NCBI RefSeq assembly: GCF_038007965.1
Contig: NZ_JBBOYD010000001.1
Coordinates: 3,512,501 to 3,576,500 of the forward strand
Direction of reading: 5' to 3'
DNA from: Niallia sp. FSL W8-0635
GTDB taxonomy: Bacteria; Bacillota; Bacilli; Bacillales; Cytobacillaceae
Length of the DNA: 64,000 nucleotides
In this document: positions 40,002 through 47,700 of the stretch, piece by piece
Layout: each line of letters opens with the position of its first letter
Position numbering within the stretch: position 1 is the stretch's first letter
The notes under the pieces: generated by a model
The model's database searches: none
What the model saw: only the letters and a program-made list of their open reading frames with translations
What the model was told of the DNA's origin: nothing
Program-made: the position numbers and the translations under genes

Positions 40002-40179
40002 CAAAAAACCTCCTTCATCCAAAATTCACTTAGTATACTTTTAGGCACTATATAAAAATAAAGTGCGTACTTACTTACATGGATTATAAAACGTATAATA
40101 ACGATTGTACAGAAATTAAACATATTTCAACACAGCATAACACAATATATAACGAAAAAACGAAAAGGAGCAAAACAAA

Positions 40180-40812
40180 ATGAAATTACAATTAGCATTA
40201 GATTTAGTAAATATCCCGCAAGCAATCGAGGTAGTATCACAGGTTGAGCAACATGTAGATATCGTGGAAATTGGAACACCGGTTGTAATTAACGAAGGAC
40301 TTCATGCAGTTAAACAACTGAAAGAAGCATTCCCTAACGTATCTTTTTTAGCTGACTTAAAAATTATGGATGCAGCTGGATATGAAGTTAGCCAAGCAGT
40401 TAATGCTGGTGCTGATATTGTTACTATTTTAGCAGTAGCAGAAGATGAGTCTATTAAAGGTGCTGTAGCAGAAGCAAAAAAACATGGCAAAGAAATTCTT
40501 GTGGACATGATTGCTGTAAAAGATATTAAAGCCCGTGCACAAGAATTAGATGCATTTGGTGTAGATTACATTTGTGTTCATACTGGTTATGATTTACAAG
40601 CAGTTGGGAAAAACTCTTTTGAAGATTTAAAAGCTATTAAAAGTGTTGTAAAAAATGCAAAAACTGCTGTTGCAGGTGGAATTAAATTTGATACATTGCC
40701 TGAAGTTATTGCAGCACAACCAGATTTAGTAATCGTTGGTGGAGGAATCACTAGCCAAGAAAACTTAAGCGAAGCTGCTTCTAAATTTAAAGAACTAATT
40801 GCTCAAGGATAA
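40180..40812 (+). CDS. hxlA: 3-hexulose-6-phosphate synthase
   Basis: A 210-residue TIM-barrel of the orotidine-phosphate-decarboxylase superfamily. It condenses formaldehyde with ribulose 5-phosphate. Motifs: LQLALDLVNIPQAIEV, VDIVEIGTPVVINEG, FLADLKIMDAAGYE (the DxKxxD catalytic motif) and VAGGIKFDTLPEVI for phosphate binding. First gene of hxlAB; a ribosome-binding AAAAGGAG precedes the ATG. Confidence 0.95.
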   Translation: MKLQLALDLVNIPQAIEVVSQVEQHVDIVEIGTPVVINEGLHAVKQLKEAFPNVSFLADLKIMDAAGYEVSQAVNAGADIVTILAVAEDESIKGAVAEAKKHGKEILVDMIAVKDIKARAQELDAFGVDYICVHTGYDLQAVGKNSFEDLKAIKSVVKNAKTAVAGGIKFDTLPEVIAAQPDLVIVGGGITSQENLSEAASKFKELIAQG

Positions 40813-40816
40813 ATCA

Positions 40817-41374
40817 ATGAAAACAACTGATTACCTTGATCGTGTTATCCAAGAGCTATCTCAGGCTGGGACACTCATTGCTAATGATGACTTAGAAAAA
40901 CTCGTCGAACGTATTCTTACTGCCAATAAAGTATTTGTTTATGGCGCTGGTCGTTCTGGATTTATGCTTAAATCATTTGCAATGCGAATGATGCATATGG
41001 GAATTGATGCCTATGTTGTGGGAGAAACGGTTACCGCTACTTATGAAAAAGATGATCTTCTTATCGTAGGAACCGGATCTGGCGAAACGAAAAGTATCAT
41101 TACTATAGTGGAAAAAGCAAAAAGTATTGGTGGAAATATTACCGCTCTTACTATTTCTCCTGATTCAACTGTTGGTAAATTAGCGGATCAAGTTATTAAA
41201 ATCCCTGGTTCACCAAAAGATAGAGGCAATGAAGAAGCAAAGAGCATACAGCCAATGGGTTCTATGTTTGAACAATTACTCCTAATCGTCTTGGATAGTG
41301 TGATTTTAAAATACATGGAATTAAAAGAATTAGATTCCAATAAAATGTATGGAAAACATGCTAATTTGGAATAG
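40817..41374 (+). CDS. hxlB: 6-phospho-3-hexuloisomerase
   Basis: A 185-residue SIS-domain isomerase that converts hexulose 6-phosphate to fructose 6-phosphate, the second step of formaldehyde fixation. SIS phosphate-binding loops: VYGAGRSGFMLKSFAMRMMHMG and IVGTGSGETKSIITIV. The catalytic Glu region is near GNEEAKSIQPMGSMFEQ. It begins 4 bases after the hxlA stop, with AAGGA inside the hxlA end, so the pair is tightly coupled. Confidence 0.95.
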   Translation: MKTTDYLDRVIQELSQAGTLIANDDLEKLVERILTANKVFVYGAGRSGFMLKSFAMRMMHMGIDAYVVGETVTATYEKDDLLIVGTGSGETKSIITIVEKAKSIGGNITALTISPDSTVGKLADQVIKIPGSPKDRGNEEAKSIQPMGSMFEQLLLIVLDSVILKYMELKELDSNKMYGKHANLE

Positions 41375-41380
41375 CAGTTA

Positions 41381-41427
41381 AAAAAAAGGAAAGATACAGC
41401 ATTTATTGCTTATTCTTTCCTTTTTTT
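41381..41427. terminator. Terminator after hxlAB
   Basis: AAAAAAAGGAAAGA pairs with TTCTTTCCTTTTTTT around about 18 bases. A second hairpin for the convergent hemAT gene lies at 41494-41528 (AAAGCCAACAGA with TCTGCTGACTTT). Confidence 0.85.
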
Positions 41428-41529
41428 GTGTACTATACATAAAAATTCACCACTTTTGCAGTTGGTACCTCTTTCTGACAAACCGAGTAAAATAAAAGCC
41501 AACAGAAATTAATCTGCTGACTTTTTTTC

Positions 41530-42837
41530 TCACATTTGTTTTGCAATTTCAGTTAAATTATCAGTAGAGGTTGCAACACTGCTGACACCATCTGTAATTT
41601 CTTCCATAACAGTGACAAGTGATTGCAACTCCTTTTCAATCTGAATACTTCCGTTTTTGATGTCTCCCATAGAATTAATCACCTGATCAAAAAATTGATC
41701 TAATTCGTTGATACCCTCAACACCACTAGTTACCAAAGTATTCGCTTGGCCCATTGATAGATATACTCCTTCTATTCCTTCGTTTGTTTCAGAAATGAGC
41801 TTACTTACATTTTCTAAACTACTTTTTGTCTGCTCTGCAAGCTTTCTCACTTCGTCTGCTACAACTGCAAACCCTTTTCCATGTTCCCCAGCTCTAGCTG
41901 CTTCTATGGCTGCATTTAATGCCAAAAGATTGGTTTGATCAGCAATAGATGAAACAATCATAGTTACATTTTGGATTTTGGCAGATGTTCCTTTAAGCAT
42001 TTCAAGCTGTTCATTCACTTGACTCATATATTTCTCCACATTTTTCATCACTTTCATCTGTTCCATAAGACGTTGCTGAGCATCCAAGGATTTTTGTTCG
42101 GTAGCTTGTGCAGACATGGAACCAGCCTGTGCAAAGGCTACCATTTGACCTGATTGTACGGATACCTGTTGCAAGGAGGCACTAGACTGTTCTGAAATAG
42201 CAGCGAGATTTTCGGCAGTCTCCTTAACTTGATTCTGAACTGCCTCTTTTGCTAAGTCAGACTCTTGCTTGATACGCTCATTTTCCTTTTCATAAGCTTC
42301 TAATACGATAACTTGTTCAACAGATAATATCTTACTGACTGCTCCAGAGAACACTGCATATTCATCTTTATTTGTAGTGTTTTCCAAAACAATCTCATAT
42401 AAGCTATTGGCTAAGTCAGCAAAAGCTAACATATACCACTTGGGCTGTAGACCTATCCGCACGTGAACATGTGCAATTATGTGTCGTTGCTTTACAAAAC
42501 CATCATCTATCTTTCCAGAGAAAAGTTGGATAATATGTTGACTCAGTGTCTTTTTTAACCGCTCTATTGTACTATTGTCTTCAATAATTTTAATTAAGCT
42601 AGACTCATAAGCTAAATTCCCATAAAAATTTCCCACAATACGATCAATGTTATCCTGAACAAATGGTCGTAATAACTGAATTGCAGCAAGTTCATTTAGG
42701 GTGAGCTTAGCCATTTTCAATATTTTGCCAACTTCACTATTGGGATTCACAGCAATCTTAACATTAGCTTCATTTGATTTAATTTGGTTAAGCAAATTTA
42801 TACAGGTGTCTTGATTTTTTTTAAAAACATTTAACAA
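41530..42837 (-). CDS. hemAT: Globin-coupled aerotaxis transducer HemAT
   Basis: A 435-residue soluble chemoreceptor for oxygen. The N-terminal globin domain (about 35-180) has the proximal heme ligand H125 in [17 protein letters not shown] and the distal tyrosine Y72 in [13 protein letters not shown], aligning with H123 and Y70 of B. subtilis HemAT. The C-terminal MCP domain has [40 protein letters not shown]. There is no membrane helix. The TTG start has GGAGG 8 bases upstream and gives the family length; a GTG 20 codons earlier extends the frame without a site. Confidence 0.93.
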   Translation of the reverse strand: MLNVFKKNQDTCINLLNQIKSNEANVKIAVNPNSEVGKILKMAKLTLNELAAIQLLRPFVQDNIDRIVGNFYGNLAYESSLIKIIEDNSTIERLKKTLSQHIIQLFSGKIDDGFVKQRHIIAHVHVRIGLQPKWYMLAFADLANSLYEIVLENTTNKDEYAVFSGAVSKILSVEQVIVLEAYEKENERIKQESDLAKEAVQNQVKETAENLAAISEQSSASLQQVSVQSGQMVAFAQAGSMSAQATEQKSLDAQQRLMEQMKVMKNVEKYMSQVNEQLEMLKGTSAKIQNVTMIVSSIADQTNLLALNAAIEAARAGEHGKGFAVVADEVRKLAEQTKSSLENVSKLISETNEGIEGVYLSMGQANTLVTSGVEGINELDQFFDQVINSMGDIKNGSIQIEKELQSLVTVMEEITDGVSSVATSTDNLTEIAKQM

Positions 42838-43006
42838 TGAAACAGCCTCCGAATACATAAATTTAACGCTAAGTATTTTATCGGTCTTTGTCACCAATTG
42901 TTAATACCTGTCATTTCAAAACCGAGAATGCAACATAAAAATAACCTGAAAAATAGACAATCAGTAAAATTAGATGATACCTTAATTAAACCTGTAGCCT
43001 CTTCAC

Positions 43007-43906
43007 TTAATCCGAACCCCCACCACAGCTTGAACAAGAGCTGTCGGATGAACAGGAGCTATGGGACGAACAAGAAGAGCCAGATCCACAGCTGGTGCAA
43101 CTTGCAGAACTATCACTTCCTACTTTTAAATAACTTGCAAATTCCTCATAATGAAAATAAGAAACGGATAAAAAAGGAACAACCATAGAGTTAAATTTTT
43201 GTTCTCTTTTACTTTTCTCCATTTTGTCATATATGACGCTTTTTTGATAATCCCTTACTTTCCTTACTGTTTTTTTCATAGATGCGATAAGCGCGAGTAC
43301 AGTATTTAGGTATTTCGTGTCACTTTTAAAATATAGATCAAGCAGTTCTTCTTCTGATAAATTTTTAAAGTCCTCAATAACAGTTGGATTCACAGGATAC
43401 CGGAAAAAGCCCTTATATAAATAGATATTCTCTTTTCTGATCAGAAAAAGCTCTGCATACACCCAATCAAAGAACCCTCGTAAATCGGGATCAGATTTCG
43501 CTTTAACATTGGGGCTGTGATGAAGAGTAGCACCTAGATATTTTTTAGAAAAATCATCATATTCACGAGTGAACATAAGCATATGATGCCATAATTCATC
43601 CACTTTCTTACTAAACATCGGTGCCTCTTTTAAGAGAGAAGTTAAAATAAAATAACGTTTCAAATCAAGTAAACGCCATTCATACTCATTTTCTTTTAAT
43701 TTATTCTCTTCCTTCACTCTATTTTCTACATTTTCCATATAGCTTCTAGTAAGGGATTGTTCTAAATCATCATTTAATTTTTTTAATCCTTTAATCGGCT
43801 GTACCTCTAATACTTTAGGCGATAAACCAAATTTAAAAGTGAGTTTTTTACGTAAAAATATTATAAACCAAATAATAAAAACAGCTAGTAGAAGCAACCA
43901 TGCCAT
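43007..43906 (-). CDS. Membrane-anchored protein with GRDP-like WHH motif and Cys/Ser/Gly-rich tail
   Basis: A 299-residue protein with one N-terminal transmembrane helix (about 2-19), then a soluble helical region. The region holds DLKRYFILTSLLKEAPMFSK, VDELWHHMLMFTREYDDFSK (102-121) and LHHSP (128-132). This D-LWH-...-HHSP pattern resembles glycine-rich-domain-protein-like (DUF1399-like) sequences. The last 38 residues are almost only Ser, Cys and Gly with six Cys (SASCTSCGSGSSCSSHSSC...SSCGGGSD). Such tails occur in uncharacterised bacterial membrane proteins. GGGGAG precedes the ATG. Function unknown; His and Cys content suggests metal or redox chemistry, which is a guess. Confidence 0.7.
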   Translation of the reverse strand: MAWLLLLAVFIIWFIIFLRKKLTFKFGLSPKVLEVQPIKGLKKLNDDLEQSLTRSYMENVENRVKEENKLKENEYEWRLLDLKRYFILTSLLKEAPMFSKKVDELWHHMLMFTREYDDFSKKYLGATLHHSPNVKAKSDPDLRGFFDWVYAELFLIRKENIYLYKGFFRYPVNPTVIEDFKNLSEEELLDLYFKSDTKYLNTVLALIASMKKTVRKVRDYQKSVIYDKMEKSKREQKFNSMVVPFLSVSYFHYEEFASYLKVGSDSSASCTSCGSGSSCSSHSSCSSDSSCSSCGGGSD

Positions 43907-44091
43907 CTAATTTCTCCCCTTCCTATTAGAAACATATAAAAGCTAATTACCTTGGTTCTTACTATTACGAATTTGAATGTATAAAGTTCCATCTTTACAA
44001 TTTCTTCATATTTAGCCATTTGGATTTCTTCCCCATTTTTAAGATAAGGTATTTTCGATTTTTCTATTGCCTTTAGAAAACAGCAAAAAAC

Positions 44092-44129
44092 TAAAAAAGG
44101 TACACCACTAACGTTAGAGTGATGTACCT
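44092..44129 (-). terminator. Terminator after the sortase gene
   Basis: On the minus strand AGGTACATCACTCT and AGTGGTGTACCT form a strong imperfect stem around AACGTT, followed by TTTTTTAG. The gap to 43906 shows no other feature. Confidence 0.8.
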
Positions 44130-44150
44130 AATTATTTGCCTATCTTATAT

Positions 44151-44729
44151 TTACATTCTTTCTGCATAAATAATATATCGCTGTGGTGCATTTCCTACAA
44201 ATCGGAATGGATAACATGTGGTTAAGATAAGCTCTTCTTTTGTATTATCTAATGTAATAATTGATCGATCATCTGCCTCGACGATTTTAGTCGAAGTGAT
44301 TTGATAAGAGAATTCACCATATGGCAAAACAATTTTAAGCTCGTCCCCGATTTCTAATTCTCCCGCTCTTCTAAATACTGTATCGCGATGACCGGACAAG
44401 ACAATTTGTCCATTTTCCTCTGGATAGAAGCTACCTTTATAATGGCCGACCCCTTTTTCTAGATCATCTGGATCGGTACCTTCTACAATCGGTAATTCAC
44501 CATCGATCTTATCGATTACCAATAGTCCCACTGCATCACCAATAGATGGAATAAAACGGTCACTATCTTTATCTACCCATTTTTCATTCCCTTTTTCGAT
44601 GGCTACCTTAGCTTCCGATAAAGAATTCTCTGTTAGCGCTTTCGTGTCCATAATATTCCAGACACCATACCCAATAAAAAGTACTCCTCCTACTATAAGT
44701 AGGAGGGATAACCATTTCGTCCATTTCAT
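44151..44729 (-). CDS. yhcS: Class D sortase (YhcS-like)
   Basis: A 192-residue sortase. One N-terminal membrane anchor (about 6-25) precedes the sortase beta barrel. The catalytic triad is H114 (LSGHRDTVF), C172 (LTTCYPF) and R184 (APQRYIIYAE). It should join surface proteins to peptidoglycan at LPXTA-type signals. The ATG at 44729 comes 7 bases after the stop of the upstream surface-protein gene, whose own signal is LPNTA, so enzyme and substrate are encoded as a pair, as in B. subtilis yhcR-yhcS. The longer frame upstream overlaps that gene and is not used. Confidence 0.92.
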   Translation of the reverse strand: MKWTKWLSLLLIVGGVLFIGYGVWNIMDTKALTENSLSEAKVAIEKGNEKWVDKDSDRFIPSIGDAVGLLVIDKIDGELPIVEGTDPDDLEKGVGHYKGSFYPEENGQIVLSGHRDTVFRRAGELEIGDELKIVLPYGEFSYQITSTKIVEADDRSIITLDNTKEELILTTCYPFRFVGNAPQRYIIYAERM

Positions 44730-44736
44730 GTTTATC

Positions 44737-47700
44737 TTATGCCTTTCTTCTATTATTTCTATAGAAAACAACAAACCCTATTACAAACAATAATAATCCT
44801 ACGATGATTAAATTGTAAGTCATTGTCGCTGTATTTGGCAATAGATTTCCTTTTCCGTTCTCTTGCTGATTTACTGTATCCTGGTTGTCACCTAATGAAG
44901 TTTCTGTTTCCTTATCAGATTCACCGTTTCCATCACCTGGTGTTTCCAGATTCTCTCCTGGATTTCCTTCTCCATCACCTGGTGTTTCCGGATTCTCTCC
45001 TGGATCTTCTTCTCCATCACCTGGTGTTTCCGGATTCTCTCCTGGATCTTCTTCTCCATTACCTGGTGTTTCCGGATTCTCTCCTGGATCTTCTTCTCCA
45101 TTACCTGGTGTTTCGGGATCTACTTCAGGTTCTTCTGCTGTATCTGAAACTTCTGAAATACGTCCTTCAGCAGTATAAGCAATTGGTTCATCGAAGGATT
45201 TAATGAAATCCACTGTCGCCTGTAAATCCTCAGATCCCTGAACCGGATTTTTACCATACGTATTTAACAAATAGGAATCGGTACTATGTGGATACATATA
45301 GCTATTAACCGTTACAGTATATGTTTTCTCTAAATCCAGCTTTGTTCCGTCTGGCATGAAGAGATCCACAACTTGTCCAAATTGTCCTAAAGAGGCATCC
45401 CAAGTATATTTAAAGCCTGCAATACTTACGTCTGGACCATAGGAACTAAATTGTGTATTTAATACTTCTTTTAGCTCTTGACCAGTAATTTCTAACTTAA
45501 CAAGGGTATTATTAAATGGCTGAATATTAAAGAGTTCCTGCCAAGTAATCTCGCCTTCCATTAAATCATCTCTAATTCCTCCACCATTCATTAAGGCAAA
45601 ATCACTGTCCATCGCGGCTTTCATTCCATCAGCAATTAGATTGCCAAGACCATTATCGCCAACTTCTCCTTTTTGTGCATAGCCACCTGTTATGTCTGTA
45701 GCAGCTATTCCAATTACCTCATTTAGCTTTGGACCAACTTGCTCCAGATACTTATCCAATATTGCTTTTACTTCTGGATCAGGTGTTACACCTTCTTGAA
45801 CAACATCCACTATCTCTGCTGTTTTTTCAGCAAAATCTTTTGTTGCTGGGTCTATCGTAAAATCAATATCCGAATAGGCTTTTCCATATTCCCATGCCTG
45901 AACAATCAATTTATTATCGACAACGCCATTTAACTTTACATGATTATGGGCTGCAAAAATAATATCTACAGCATCATCCGCCTCGCGTGCGATATCTGCA
46001 ATTTCTCCCGTTATTTCATTTGTTCCTTCTTCTTGGTCGCCAGGAACATGTGCTAAAACAACAATTGCTTCAATTCCTTGCTTTTGCAATTCAGGAACAT
46101 ACTTATTAATTGCCTCTACCTCATCGGTAAAGCGAATATGTTCATTGCCTGTAGCTACAATCATACTCGGTGTTTCTACTGTCGCAACTCCAATAAAGCC
46201 AACCTTTACTCCATCTATTTCTTTTATCGCGTATGGATCTAATACTAATTCACCAGAATCCTTATATTCCACATTAGCTGCAAGAACTGGGAAATTCATT
46301 CCATCATATCCACTTGTTCCGTTAGGATGCTCTCCTCCATTAATCATGCGGAGCATCTCGTCTACTCCTTCGTCAAATTCATGGTTTCCTACTACTCCTA
46401 CATCGAAGCCTAATGATTCCATAATTTCAACAGTTGGTTCGTCCTGTAAAAGGGCTGATACTGGTGAACTGCCACCAATCATATCCCCTGCATGTAATAA
46501 TAATGTGTTCGGGTTCGTTGCTTCTGCTTGTCTTAAGTAAGCAGCCAAATAATCCATTCTTCCATAATTAACACCATTAACTGTTCCTGTTACATCAATT
46601 TTCCCGTGCAAATCATTCACACCAAGGAACTGACCAGAAATGGATGGAAGGGTTTCTGCATTTATTTCCTTAATTCTTCCCGTATTGTAAGAGATAGGGC
46701 CATTAAAGCTTCTTACAAATGCTACAGTTGCTTCTAAATCTTCTCCACCTTGAATTGGGTTCTCTCCAAGCTTTTGAAGAAGATATTGGTCTGATGAGTG
46801 TTCAGCCATATAATTATTCACAGTTACCGTATAGTTTCCATTCGAATCTATTTTTTCGCCATTAGGCAAGAATATATCTACTACTTTTCCATATTTTCCA
46901 GCCTTACTATCCCAAGTATATGAAAATCCACCAATACTAACATCTGGACCATAGCTACTAAACTGACTATTTAAAATTTCTTCTAAATCACTACCACTTA
47001 TCTCTAACTTTACTAATGTATTATTAAAAGGTTGTACGTTAAATAAATCATTCCAAGTTATTTCCCCGGCAACTATATCATCGCGAATTCCGCCACCATT
47101 CATTAAAGCGAAATCACTATCCATCGCTGCCTTCATGCCATCAGCAATTAAATTTCCTACAGGGTTATCCCCTTCCGCTTCTTTTGTTGCATATCCACCT
47201 ACCATATCAGTCGCAGCTACACCAATTACTTCATTTAGTTTTGCACCAACTAATTCTTGGTATTTTGCTAAAATGGAAGAAACTTCAGGATCTGGAGTAA
47301 CTCCAGTTTGAACTACATCCACGATTTCAGCTGATTTTGTCACAATGTCCCCTGTTTCCGGGTCAATTTCTAAATCTACATCTGCAAAAGCTTTTCCATA
47401 TTCACCAGCTTGAACAATTAATTTATTATCCACTACTGCATTTATTTTCACATGATTATGAGCTGCGAAAATAACATCAACAGCATCATCTACTTCTGTG
47501 GCAATTTTAGCAATATCACCAGTCGCGCTTTCACCTGCTTGATTTCCAGGAACATGTGCTAGCACAATAATCGCTTCTACACCCTGTGATTGCAATTCTG
47601 GTACAAACTTATTAATCGCTTGCGCTTCATCTGTAAAACGAACATTTTCATTCCCTTTTGCAATAATCATATTAGGCGTTTCTGTTGTAGCGACCCCAAT

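Noticed and set aside
44930..45111. Possible CRISPR array
   Set aside because: The copies are directly tandem with no unique spacers and lie in frame within a gene, with no cas genes nearby.
44823..45203. Three repetitive open frames on both strands over the spacer repeats
   Set aside because: All are shadow frames of the 42-bp coding repeat in the large surface protein; a 42-bp period is a multiple of three, so every frame stays open.
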